Shown: positions 1 to 12,400, counted from the first letter of the stretch. The stretch: 64,000 nucleotides of DNA from Actinoalloteichus hymeniacidonis (GCF_014203365.1 NZ_JACHIS010000001.1:2666001-2730000); one strand, 5' to 3'. Notes: generated by a model from the letters alone, not told the origin. A program made the numbers and translations.

Positions 1-59
1 GCTGAACTCGACCGATCGTATGCATCGCGGTCGGCGCTGCCAACCCCTACGAACATGCT

Positions 60-89
60 GTTCACCGGTGTTCTCGGTATTCGGTGAAC
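60..89. repeat. Inverted repeat GTTCACCG / CGGTGAAC
   Basis: There are two perfect 8-base arms (60-67 and 82-89) separated by 14 bases. No run of T follows, so this looks more like an operator for a dimeric regulator than an intrinsic terminator. A terminator for a gene left of the window is not excluded. Confidence 0.4.
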
Positions 90-115
90 CGTTGTCGAGG
101 CGACGTTTCACTATT

Positions 116-144
116 CTGTCGAAACCGAAGGAGTACCGGATAAT
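116..144 (+). promoter_or_regulatory. Candidate promoter for the PKS1-3 operon
   Basis: A GATAAT hexamer (139-144, five of six matches to the vegetative consensus) lies 17 bases after CTGTCG (116-121, three of six matches). A GTGTG-T-CACAC palindrome at 149-159 would overlap the transcription start, which is a typical repressor position. The leader to the PKS1 start would be about 300 nt. Confidence 0.3.
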
Positions 145-148
145 ACGG

Positions 149-159
149 GTGTGTCACAC
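149..159. promoter_or_regulatory. Palindrome GTGTG-T-CACAC, possible operator
   Basis: This perfect 5-base-arm palindrome with a one-base centre lies just downstream of the candidate -10 box. Short arms of this kind also occur by chance. Confidence 0.3.
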
Positions 160-175
160 TCGGGAAGCAGGTGCT

Positions 176-194
176 AATTCGCTTTATGCGAATT
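176..194. repeat. Inverted repeat AATTCGC-TTTAT-GCGAATT
   Basis: Two perfect 7-base arms flank a 5-base AT-rich centre. It is AT-rich against a very GC-rich background, which makes a chance origin less likely. It could be a regulator binding site in the leader or an RNA hairpin. Confidence 0.4.
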
Positions 195-312
195 CGGGCA
201 GGGGTGGGCAGGGGTTCATTGTAGGGGTGGGTTCGGTCGTAATATTCCTATCCTGGCAGCCCCGGAATCAGGGTTCTTCCGGTGTCGTGGAATGGGTTCT
301 CAGGAGCCCGCG

Positions 313-492
313 ATGACGTTCGGTTCGCCGTTCGGTCGACGACGTCGACGGAGGGCGTGCGGGAAGGGTGGCGCTCGCCGCGTCGCCGCCCGCCGTTCCC
401 GGTCGCTGCATTACCTGGGTGGGAAGACGACGAGGGGAAGTGGCGGCGCCGATGACGAGCGACTCCGTTTCGGACGGTCGGAGCAGAGCTGA
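313..492 (+). CDS. Possible small Arg-rich upstream ORF overlapping the PKS1 start
   Basis: This is a 59-codon frame with a good ribosome site (AGGAG at 302-306, 6 bases before the ATG). It ends at TGA 490-492, 41 bases inside PKS1 in another frame. The product would start MTFGSPFG and contains a run of six Arg residues; I recognise no family. The ribosome site is better placed than that of PKS1, so it could be a leader that couples translation into PKS1. The Arg run may simply reflect GC-rich sequence read in a non-coding frame. I regard it as doubtful. Confidence 0.2.
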   Translation: MTFGSPFGRRRRRRACGKGGARRVAARRSRSLHYLGGKTTRGSGGADDERLRFGRSEQS

Positions 493-3400
493 GCGGTTCG
501 CCTCGGCCGTGGCGATCGTGGGCGCGGCCTGTCGCGTTGCGGCAGGCGCACGCGAGATCGACGACCGACCCGGCGGCTCCTCGGGACCCGTCGAGCCTGG
601 GCCGTTCGACGATCCGGCATGGGAACTGGCCGACGCGGCGCTCGTCGCCGACGCGCCCCACGGTGCGCCGATGGAGCCGACGGTCGATGCCCTGTGCCGG
701 GGGGCACTGGCGAATGCGGGGATCACCTTCGGCGCGGATGCCCCACCCCGGGTGGGTGTGGTCCTCGCCCTCCCGGACTCCGCGACCCCAGCCGTTCTCG
801 GCCTCGCCGACCGTCTCGCGGTTGCTCTCGACCTACCCATGACGCACGTCCGGATCCGCACCAGCCCGACCGCGCTCGACGCCGTGCACGCGGGCGCACG
901 ATGGGTGGCGGACGCCTCTGTCGACATCGTGATCGCGGGAGGCGTGTCCTTGCGGGCGACGGCCGCTCCCACCCCGGAGACCGCAGCCGCGGAGGGAGTG
1001 CCGGGCACCTCGGTGGTCGTCCTCACGACGCGGCTTCGCGCGGAGGCCGACGGTGCCATAGTGCGCGGACTCCTTCTCGACGAGACCGCAGGCGACGCCG
1101 TCGAACCGGGCCCCGCCGCCACCGAGGCGCCCGACTCCGCCGAGGCGGAGCTGATCTGCGACTTCGAGGATGATCTCGCCGTCGAATTCGTCGGCGTCAC
1201 CCGGCTGCTTCGGGTGCTGGCGGTACTGCGGGATCGCGAGGTCGGTCGTCCCGCCGACCATGACCCGGTGAACGACCCGGTGGGACCGTCGACTTCCGAC
1301 GAATCCGCCCCGGCCGCCTTCCTGTTCCCCGCCGCCGCTGGAGCCGCCGAGCACGGCCCCTACCGTGTCGCGGCCGCACCTCCCGCCGCCGACCGCATCG
1401 ACGCCTCGGCGGACGGCGCCGCCGAGGCCGACGCGCCGGTGGGACTCCTGCTGTCGGCTCCGGACGATGCGAGCCTGCGTGCGGAGGCCCGCAGACTCGC
1501 CGCCCACCTCGCGGCCCGACCTGGGCTTGCGCCCGCCGACCTCGCATACACGCTCGGCACGGCACGTCCGCTCCACCACAGGCGGGCCGCGGTCTTCGGT
1601 GCGAACCCGGGCGAGTTGGGGGAGCGGTTGACCGCCATGGCCGCAGGCCGACCGGCTACCGGAGTGCTCGGCGCACGCGACGCCACGCCCAGGGCCGCAG
1701 CCTTCGTCTTCCCGGGACAGGGCTCGCAGTGGGCGGGTATGGCGCGCGGACTCCTCGACGCGGCCCCCGTCTTCTACCGGCACATGGCCGAGTTCGACGC
1801 CGCCTTCGCCGAGTTCGCGGACTGGTCCCTGCTCGCGCTGCTGCGGGAGGAGCCGGGACAGCCGCCGCTACAGCAACCCGACGTCGTCCAGCCCGCCCTG
1901 CTGGCCGTGATGGTCTCGCTGTCCCGACTCTGGCAGTCGGTCGGGGTGCAACCCACCGCCGTCGTGGGACACAGCCTGGGTGAGGTCGCTGCCGCCCAGG
2001 CCGTCGACGCCCTGTCGGTGACCGACGCGGCCCGCGTGGCGGTGCTGTGGAGTCGACTGCAGGCGGAACTGTCGGGACACGGCGAGATGGCCTCGGTGTC
2101 GCTGCCCCTGGAACGGTTGCAGGCCCGGCTCGCGCCCTGGGGTGAGCGGATCGACATCGCGGGTGTCAACGGTCCCGCATCGATCGTGGTCTCCGGTGAC
2201 GCCGATGCGGTGCGCGAACTCTCCGCCGCGCTGGTCGCCGACGGCATCCGATCCCAGCTGATCCCCGTCGGGCTCGCCGCGCACTCGCGCCAGGTCGACC
2301 TCCTGCACGATCGGCTGCTGCGTGATCTGGCGCCGATCACCCCGCGCAGCTCGACCGTCCCGTTCTACTCCGCCGTCCACGACCGACTGATCGACACCGC
2401 TGAGCTGACGGCCGACTACTGGGCACGCAACCTGCGCAGCAGGGTCCTCTTCGACCCGGCCGTCCGCACCCTGCTCGGCGACGGCGCCGACGCGCTGTTG
2501 GAGATGAGCCCGCATCCGGTGCTCACCGTCGCCATGCGTCAGACCGTCGAGGACCTCGGTGCCGACGCCGTGGTGTTGGAGACACTGCGCCGAGGAGAGG
2601 GCGGGCCGGATCGATTCCGCCGCGCCGTCGTGGAGGCACGGGCGACCGGTGTCGACGTCGACACCTCGGCGGTGTACGCGGATTCGGGTGCTCGGCGGGT
2701 CACCCTGCCGTCCCCGGTCGACCTGGCGTGGCTGGGCCGCGACGGAGCTGCGGGCGCCGAGTCCGATGCGGTCGACGCAGCCGTGGCGGCGACGCCGGTC
2801 TCCGCACACGTGGCCCTCGCGGAGCGCCTCGCGATCCTGGACGACGTCGAGCGGCGTCGATTCGTGCGGCGGCTGGTGCGAACGGAGACCGCCGTCGTGC
2901 TCGCCGCAGCGGGCGGCGACGCGGTCGACGGCGCGACCACCTTCCTCGGCCTCGGACTCGACTCGCTGGCCGCCGTGCGTCTACGGGACGCGCTGAACAG
3001 CGCGACCGGCCTCGATCTGCCCGTCACCACCGCCTTCGACCATCCGACCCCTGACGCGCTCGCCGCGCACGTGCTCGCCGCACTGCTCGGAGCGTCCTCG
3101 GGCGACCGGGCGACACCGCCCGTGACGCCCTCGGCGCCCGACGACCCGATCGCCGTCGTCGCCATGACCTGTCGGGCACCCGGGGGCGCGAATTCGCCGG
3201 AGGAGCTGTGGCGTCTCGTCGCGGAGGGCCGCGACGCGATCTCCGCGTTCCCCACCGACCGAGGTTGGGACCTGACCAGCCTCTACCATCCCGATCCGAC
3301 GCATCCCGGCACCACCTACACGACCTCCGGCGGCTTCCTCGACGGCGTCGACCGCTTCGACGCCGGACTGTTCGGCATCAGCCCCCGCGAGGCCATGGCG

Positions 3401-6400
3401 ATGGAGCCGCAGCAGCGGGTGCTGTTGGAGGCCTCGTGGGAGCTCTTCGAGCGGGCGGGTCTGGACCCGCGTTCGCTGCGGGGCACCGACGTAGGAGTCT
3501 TCCTCGGCGCCATCGCCCAGGACTACGCCCCACGGCTGCACCACGCGCCTGCCGGTCTCGAGGGCTACCTCATGACCGGCAACACCGCCAGCGTGGTCTC
3601 CGGGCGTATCGCCTACACCTTCGGCCTGGAGGGGCCTGCGATCACGGTCGACACCGCCTGCTCCTCGTCGATCGTGGCCGTGCACCTCGCCTGCCAGTCG
3701 CTGCGTCAGGGCGAGAGCTCCCTCGCCGTCGCGGGCGGCGTCGCGGTGCTCTCCCACCCCGGCATGTTCGTCGAGTTCAGCAGGCAACGGGCGTTGTCAC
3801 CCGACGGACGGTGCAAGCCGTTCGCCGCCGCCGCCGACGGCACCGCCTGGGCCGAGGGCGCGGGCGTCGTGCTGCTGGAGCGGCTGGCCGACGCACGGCG
3901 CAACGGCCATCGTGTCCTCGGAGTCATCAAGGGCAGCGCCATCAACCAGGACGGCGCCTCAAACGGACTCGCCGCGCCCAGCGGCCCCGCCCAGCGACGG
4001 GTGATCCGCCAGGCACTGGCCAACGCGCGAGTGGGCGCTGCCGAGGTCGACGTGGTCGAGGCACACGGCACCGGGACGACTCTGGGCGACCCGATCGAGG
4101 CCAACGCGCTGGCCGCCGAGTACGGACCGCACCGACCGGCCGACCGACCGCTGCTGCTGGGCTCGGTCAAGTCCAACATCGGTCACGCTCAGGCCGCCGC
4201 AGGCATCCTGGGTCTGATCAAGACGGTGCTGGCCATGGAACACGGCATCCTGCCCCACACCCTGCACGTCGACGAGCCGACACCGCACGTGGACTGGTCC
4301 TCGGCGGGACTGTCGCTGGTGACCGCGACCAGGGAGTGGCCGACGACCGACGGGCCCCGCCGTGCCGCCGTGTCCGCCTTCGGCATCAGCGGCACCAACG
4401 CCCACCTCATCCTCGAGCAGCCGCCCTCGGCGCCGGAGCAGGCCGACGCCGCGCCCGCGACCACATCCGACGAGCCGATCGCCCTGCCCTGGCTGCTGTC
4501 CGGTCGGACACCCGCCGCGCTCCGGGAACAGGGCAGGCGACTGCTGGCCCGGGTGGTGGACGACCCCGACCTGCGTCCGGCCGACGCCGCGTTCTCGCTG
4601 GTCACGACCAGATCATTGTTGGAACAGCGGGCCGTCGTGGTCGCGGAGGACTTCTCGGCACTGCGCCGAGGCCTGCGGAGCCTCGTCGACGACGAGGCCG
4701 CGCCTGCGCTTCTTCGAGGCGAGGCGGGAGCGTCGCCTCGACGGGTGGCGTTCGTGTTCCCCGGCCAGGGCTCGCAATGGGTGGGTATGGCGGTCGACCT
4801 GCTTGCCGCCTCGCCCGCCTTCGCGACGCGGATGGCGGAGTGCGAGGCCGCGCTGGCTCCCCACGTCGATTGGTCGTTGTTCGAGGTGCTCTCGGACGAG
4901 ACCGCCCTGAACCGGGTGGACGTGGTGCAGCCGGTCCTCTGGGCGGTGATGGTGTCGCTGGCCGAGGTGTGGCGGGCTCATGGGGTTTCTCCGGAGGCCG
5001 TGGTCGGCCATTCGCAGGGGGAGATCGCTGCGGCCTGCGTGATCGGCGCACTCACCGTCGCCGACGCGGCTCGGGTGGTAGCACTGCGCGCCTCGGCGCT
5101 GGTGCGGCTGGCGGGCACGGGCGGAATGGTCTCGGTCTCGGCAAACCGTGAGACGGTCATGGCCGCGTTGTCGCAGTGGGCGGACCGGCTCTCCGTGGCG
5201 GCGGTCAACGGGCCGAACTCGACGGTCGTCTCCGGTGAGTCCGAGGCACTGGACGAGTTCCTCGCCGACTGCGAGGTACGTGGACTGCGGGCCCGGCGGA
5301 TCGCGGTGGACTACGCCTCGCACTCCGCGCGAGTGGAGTCGCTGCGCGCGGAGTTGATCGAGTCGCTGGCGGAGCTGAACCCACGGTCGGTGTCCATACC
5401 GTTCGTCTCCAGCGTCACGGGCGAGGTGATGGACACGTCCGAGCTGGACGGCGAGTACTGGTATCGCAGTCTGCGCGCCACAGTGGAGTTCCAGCGAGCC
5501 GTCGAGACTGTCGCGGCCGAGGGAGTCGACGCGTTCATCGAGGTCAGTGCTCACCCGGTGCTCGCCGTCGGCCTCCAGGAGACGCTGGAGGGTTGTGCCG
5601 AGGACGCAGTCGTGCTGTCGACGCTGCGCCGTGACGAGGCCGACCGCCGGCGACTGCTCGGTGCCCTGGGCGAGGCGCACGTGCGGGGCGTGGCCGTCGA
5701 CTGGACCTCGGCTTTCGCCGGGTCGAGACCACAGCGCGTCGACCTTCCGACGTATCCCTTCCAACGACAGCGGTACTGGTTGCGCGAACAGCACGGTGCG
5801 GCGGTCGATCACGACGCGGCAGGCCTCGATCCGCGGCCGCACCCCCTGCGGGGCTCCGCCCTCGTCCTGGCGGATTCGGACGGCGTGGTCTTCACCGGCA
5901 GGGTCTCGGCCTCCTCCCATCCGGTACTGGCGGGACATCGGGCGCACGGTGCCGAACTCCTTCCCGGCAGCGCCGTTCTCGACCTCGTCTGCTGGGCGGG
6001 AGAGGCCCTCGGGCTGGAGCAGGTCGTCGAGCTGGTGTTGGAGAACCCTCTCGTCCTGCCCGTCGGCGGCGCTGCCCGGTGGCAGCTCACGTTGGCGGCC
6101 CCCGAGGCGTCGGGGACCCGAACGCTGATCCTGCACAGCCGCGCCGAGGGCGACGACGACGGCTGGACGACCCATGCCACCGGTCTGCTCGGGTCCGCCG
6201 ACGCCCCGCCCGCCGTCTCCGTGTCGCTCCCGCCCGCTGACGAGGCGGCCGAGATCTCCGTGCTGCCACCGGCGGAGGAGGAGGGAATGGCGGCGTGGCG
6301 GTGTCTGCGCACGGTGCGCAGACATGGCGCCGACCTCGTCGTCGACGTGGCGCTGCCCGCAGACCTGCGGGACGAGGAGACGTTCCTGCTTCATCCCGGT

Positions 6401-9400
6401 CTGCTCGACGCCGTCCTGCTCGCGTGGACCGCGAGCACCGGGCGGCAGGCGCGACCGTTCGCCTTCACCGACGTGACGTGCTACGCCCCGATGCCCGAGG
6501 AGCTGCGCGTGCACGTGCGGCCGTCGGCACCGGATGTGGTGTCGCTGCATCTCACCGACCTCGACGGCGAGCTGATCGCCGTCGTCGGCTCGGCGACTCT
6601 GCGGCCGGTCCCGGCCACCGACCGGCACCCCCGGTCCGCCGGATCGCTCCTTCGGATGCAGTGGACCCAGGTCGATGTGCCGTCTCAGACCGGGGACGAC
6701 GAGCGGTGGGCGGTGCTCGGCTCGGCGGACGAGGCGACGGCCGCACTGTGTGACTCGGGGCTGATCGTGTCGGTCCTCCCCGGACTGGCCGAGCTCGGCG
6801 CGTCGCTGTCGCCGGAGGCGCCGGCGCCGACCACCGTGGTGCTGATCGCCCAACGGAGCCCGCGCGACGGACTCGCGCTTCCCGACGCGGCTCGTGATGC
6901 CGTGCACCGCACGATCGAACTGATCAGGACCTGGCTGGCCGACGACCGGTGGGCGGCGACGACCCTGGCGGTGCTCACCGGGCGGGCGGTCGCCGTCGGC
7001 TCCGACGACGATGTGCCGGACCTCGTGCACGCCCCGTTGTGGGGTCTACTGCGGACGGTGCAATCGGAGAATCCCGACCGGGTACTGCTCGTGGACGTCG
7101 ACGACGCACCGGACTCGCACCGCCTGCTGCGTGCCGCGATCGCCGAGGGCAGGCCGCAGACGGCGATCCGCGAGGGTCGCCTCGTCGCGCCGACCCTTGC
7201 CGCAGCCGCGACGGCGTCCATGCCCGCGCGGCCCGTGCTCTCGCCCGAGGGCACGGTCCTCATCACCGGGGCGGGTGGCGGCCTGGCCAGGATCGTCGCC
7301 CGGCACCTGGTGACCGAGCATGGCGCCCGTCGGCTCCTCTTGATCGGCCGTCGCGGCCCGACCGCGCCCGGCATCGCCGAGCTCGTCGCCGAACTCGCCG
7401 AGCATGGCGCCGACGTCGCCGTCGCCGCCTGTGACGTCGCGGACCGGGAGCGGCTCGTCGAGGTGCTCGACTCCGTCCCCGCGACGCATCCCCTCACCTC
7501 GGTGATCCACTGCGCGGGAGTCCTGGACAACGCGTTGGTGCCCTCGCTGACGGCCGACCAGGTCGACCGGGTGCTCCGCCCGAAGATCTACGGCGCCTGG
7601 CATCTGCACGAGCTGACGCGAGACGCCGACTTGTCGACGTTCGTCCTCTTCTCCTCGGTGGCCGGGCTGATCGGCGGCGGTGGGCAGGGCAACTACGCCG
7701 CCGCGAACGCCTTCCTGGACGCACTGGCCGCCCACCGACAGGCCGCCGGATTGCCCGGTACCTCGCTGGCCTGGGGACTGTGGGAGGACCGCGCGGGCAT
7801 GGCCGGTCGCCTGGGCGACGTGCACGTCGCCCGCGCCGGGCTGCGGGGCCTGGCCGCGCTGCCGGAGGCGGAGGGGCTGCGCCTCCTCGATGCGGCGCTG
7901 GCCGTCGGCGAGCCGCTGCTCGCCCCGGTGTGCCTCGACAGGACGGAGCTGCGGTCCTCCGACGCGGCGGCCGCGCTGCCTGCGTTGTTCCAGGGGATCG
8001 AGACGCCGTCCCAACGGCGACCATCCCGCATTAGGAACACAGCCGACGACGCGCCGCCGTTGCTGCGACGCCTGCGCGGCCTGCCCGCCGCCGAGGCCGA
8101 GCCGGTGTTGCTCGATCTGGTTCGCAGCCGGGTGGCCGCTGAACTGGGGCACGCCTCCGCCGCCGAGATCTCCGTCGGCCGCGCCTTCAGCGATCTCGGC
8201 TTCGACTCGCTGACCTCCGTCAACCTTCGAAACCGCCTCGCAGCGGACACCGGGCTCCGCCTGCCCGTGACGGTCGCCTTCGACCACCCCACCGTGCAGG
8301 CGCTCACCGATCGGCTGTGGGCCGAGCTGGGCGCGCTGCTCGGGTCGACGGGTGCGGAACCTGCCTCGGCCGGTCTCACCGACGGGTCGGGTGCGACGTC
8401 GTCTACACCGCAGAGTCTGGCCGACGAGCCCATCGCCATCGTCGGCATGTCCTGCAGGCTGCCCGGTGGAGTGACCTCGCCGGAGGCGCTCTGGGAGTTG
8501 CTCGCGGCCGAGATCGATGCGATCGGGGACTTCCCCGGCGATCGAGGCTGGCAGCGTGAGGGACGGTACGACCCCGAGCGGTTGCACCCGGACAGTCCCT
8601 ACTCGCGGGTCGGCGGCTTCCTCTATGACGCGGGCGACTTCGACGCGGAGTTCTTCGGAATCTCCCCCCGCGAGGCCTCGGCGATGGATCCGCAGCAGCG
8701 TCTGCTGCTGGAGACGGCGTGGGAGTCCTGGGAACGTGCGGGCATCCCCGCGGAGACGCTGCAGGGCAGTGGGACGGGTGTCTTCGTCGGGACCAACGGA
8801 AGCGACTACGGGGCGCTGCTCGCCGAGTCGCCCGAGGCGGTCGGGCACGTCATGACCGGTGGGGCGGCGAGCGTCGCCTCGGGGCGCATCGCGTACTCCT
8901 TCGGTCTCGAGGGCCCCGCGGTGACGGTGGACACGGCCTGCTCGGCCTCGCTGGTGGCGCTGCATCTGGCCGTCCAGTCGCTGCGCCAGGGCGAATGCTC
9001 TCTCGCCCTGGCCGGCGGGGTCACGGTCATGACCACGCCCCGACTCTTCGGCGAGTTCGCCCGCCAGGGCGGATTCGCCTCGGATGGTCGGTGTAAGTCC
9101 TTCGCGGAGGGTGCGGACGGCACCGGTTTCTCCGAGGGCGTCGGGCTGGTGGTGTTGGAGCGGTTGTCGGATGCGGTGGCGAACGGTCGTCGTGTTCTGG
9201 CGGTTCTGAGGGGTTCTGCGGTGAATCAGGATGGTGCGTCGAATGGGTTGACGGCGCCGAATGGTCCGTCGCAGCAGCGGGTGATTCGGCAGGCGTTGGC
9301 GAATGCGGGTTTGTCGGCCGGGGATGTCGATGTGGTGGAGGCGCATGGCACTGGGACTCGGTTGGGTGATCCGATCGAGGCGCAGGCGTTGTTGGCGACC

Positions 9401-12400
9401 TATGGCCGGGATCGTGAGCCGGAGAATCCGGTGTTCCTGGGTTCGGTGAAGTCGAACATCGGGCACACCCAGGCCGCTGCGGGTGTCGCGGGTGTGATCA
9501 AGATGGTGTTGGCGTTGGAGCACGGGGTGCTGCCGTCGACCCTGCATGTGGACGAGCCCTCGTCTCAGGTGGATTGGTCGTCGGGTGCGGTGGAGTTGCT
9601 CGCCGAGTCGCGGTCGTGGCCGGAGGTGGGTCGTCCGCGTCGGGCTGCGGTGTCGTCGTTCGGGATCAGTGGGACCAATGCCCACGTCATCCTCGAACAG
9701 GCCCCACCATCTGCCTCGCCGAGCGGATCGAACGACACGGAGCAGCCGTTCGACGGGACACCCGAGGCACCGTCCTCGGTGCCGCCGTGGGTGATCTCAG
9801 GCGGATCGACGCAGGCGCTGCGCGCCCAGGCCGCCCGACTCCTCGAACGACTCACGGCGGATTCCGAGTGGTCTCCCGTCGAGGTGGCCGTCGCTCTGGC
9901 CAGGTCACGTGCGCGGCTGGACCACCGCGCGGTGGTACTCGGCTCCGACCGAAGCGAACTCCTCGTGGGCCTCGCCGCGGTCGCCGATGATCGTGACGCC
10001 GCCGGCGTCGTGCGCGGAACCGCCCAGCAGGCGGGACGGGTCGCGATGGTCTTCACCGGGCAGGGCTCCCAACGCGCCGGGATGGGGCGCGAGCTCTATG
10101 AGCACCACCCGCTGTTCGCCGCCGCCTTCGACGAGGTGTGCGCGGAGCTGGATCCACTGCTCGGGTTCTCTCTTCGGGACGCCGTCTTCGCGACCGATCC
10201 CGCGCAGACGCCCGGCAGCCTGACGATCGACGACACCGGGCTCGCCCAACCGGGATTGTTCGCGGTGGAGGTGGCTCTCGTCCGTCTGCTGGAGTCCTTC
10301 GGCATCACCCCGGCCGTCGTCGCGGGGCACTCGCTGGGCGAGGTCACGGCGGCGCACATCGCCGGACTGTGGTCGCTGCCGCAGGCCTGTCGTGTGGTGG
10401 CGGCCCGGTCCAGCATGATGCAGCAGCTGCCGGAGGGCGGCGCGATGGCCTCCGTCGCGGCCACCGAGGACGAGGTGCGTATCGGGCTGCTCGAACTCGA
10501 TATGACACCGGACGACCACGGCTGCGACATCGAGATCGCCACCGAAGTCGGCATCGCGGCCGCCAACGGCCCGTCCTCGACCGTGATCTCCGGCGAGACC
10601 GACGCGGTGGAGCGGGTGCTGCGCTGGTGGCAGGACCGAGGCCGTCGAGTGCGTCGACTCTCCGTGTCCCACGCGTTCCACTCACCGCTGATCGATCCGA
10701 TGCTCGACGACTACCGCCTCGCACTGGCCGATGTGGAGTTCGGCGACGCCGCGTTACCCGTGGTGTCGACGGTGACGGGCGCGATCCTCAGCCGTTCGGA
10801 CGCGGCGGACCCGGAGTACTGGGTGCGGCAGGTACGCGAACCGGTCCGTTACGTCGACGCGGTGCGCACCCTGGAAGAACAGGGCGTGACGACCGTACTG
10901 GAGATCGGTCCCGGATCGGTGCTGACCGCGCTCACCCGCGACGCGCTGGATCGCACGGACCCGACCGGTTCGGTCGCCGCGCGCCCGGTGACGTGCCTGT
11001 CGATGCTGCGCTCCGACCGAGGCGAGCGAGCGGCCCTGCTGAGCGGCATCGCCGCATCCCTCGCGCACGGCGTGCCGGTGGACCTCTCCCCACTCCTGCC
11101 CACCCGCGTCGCCCCCACCGAGCTGCCGACCTACGCCTTCCAACGCGAGCGGTACTGGCTGGACGTCGGACGGAAGCCGACCGACGCGGCGGGACTCGGG
11201 CTCGTCGCGTCGGGCCACCCGGTGCTGGGTGCGCGCGTCGACCTGCCCGACTCCGGCGCCGTCGTCTTCACCGGCCGCCTGTCCACGGCGGCGCTGCCCT
11301 GGACAGCCGCCCACCGGGTCGGAACCGCCGCCGTGTTCCCCGGAACGGGACTCGTGGATCTCGTCTTCGCCGCCGCGGTCGACCTACGGAATCCATTGAT
11401 CGACGAGCTCACACTGCACTCCCCGGTGATCGTGCCCGCTGAGGGCGGTCTCGCCGTCCGAGTCCGGCTCGACCGACCCGCCGATGAGCAGCCGGTCCCG
11501 AGCGCGGACGAGACGTCGTCCCGGATCGGTGCACCCGCGCGGGACAGCGAACGCGTGGTGACCGTCTACACCCGCCCCGAAGAAGACCCCACCGCCGAGT
11601 GGACCAGCCACGCCACCGGACATCTGATCGAGGCGGAGTCCGCCGCACCCGCCGACGAAACCGGTCGGGCGACCTGGCCGCCGCCTGCGGCCGTGCCGGT
11701 GTCCACCGACGGCCTCTACGCGGCCTTCGAGACGGCAGGCCTCGGGTACGGACCGGTCTTCCAGGGCCTGCGCGCGGCCTGGATCTCCGCCGATACCGTG
11801 TTCGCCGAGATCGAGCTGCCCGAGCAGGCATGGGTGGAGGCGTCCGCCTACTGCCTCCACCCGGCGCTGTTCGACGCGGCGCTGCACGCCCTAGGCCTCA
11901 CCGACGCCGTCGGGGTCCTGCCGTCCGGCGAGGCCGACGGCGTGCGCCTGCCGTTCTCCTGGGCAGGCGTTCGAATCCACGCCACCGGTGCCACCCGACT
12001 GCGGGTCACGCTGCGCACCATCGAGGACGGCGACGTCGAGGTCCGGGCGGTCGATCCCGAGGGCACGCCCGTCGTCACCGTCGACCGGCTGACCCTGCGA
12101 CGCGCGGCGTCCGGCGATCGACCCGCCGCTGCCTTCGATGTCCGCGAGGCGATGTTCGACCTGGACTGGGTGCCGACGTCCCTCATGGACACACCGACCG
12201 AACCCGGCTGGTGGGCGCTGCTGGGCTCCACCGACGCAGGGCTGACCGGCGGGCTCGTCGCGGCGGGACTGTCCGTCGAGTCCGGAGCGGACCTGGCCGA
12301 CCTGAGTTCGCGGATCGCCGCAGGCGGCCCGGCACCGAGTGTGCTCGTCGTCCCCGGCGGTGCACTCGCACCCACCGGGACCGCACCGGAGCCGGTCGAC

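Larger units (their letters stand above)
1..451. promoter_or_regulatory. Upstream control region of the PKS operon
   Basis: I see no recognisable protein gene here. The stretch is lower in GC than the PKS genes and holds three perfect inverted repeats: 60-67/82-89, 149-153/155-159 and 176-182/188-194. A possible promoter has a GATAAT -10 box at 139-144 and a weak CTGTCG -35 box at 116-121 with 17 bases between them. The second inverted repeat would then sit on the start of transcription. Taken together this looks like the regulated promoter and leader of the downstream PKS operon. The assignment rests on pattern and position only. Confidence 0.45.

Noticed and set aside
368-451. Extending PKS1 to the in-frame ATG at 368
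   Set aside because: The extra residues match no PKS domain, there is no ribosome site before 368, and homology begins only after 452.
452-3100. Reading the loading module as KSQ-AT-ACP
   Set aside because: The KS-like part is too short, the residue at the active Cys position aligns with Ser and not Gln, HGTGT is missing, and the AT has Trp instead of the carboxylate-binding Arg.
4613-9685. Very long minus-strand open frames opposite PKS1 (for example 4613-7030 and 7046-9685)
   Set aside because: They are mirror images of the PKS codons: high-GC genes leave long open frames on the other strand. Their products are Arg-, His- and Gly-rich with no known fold.
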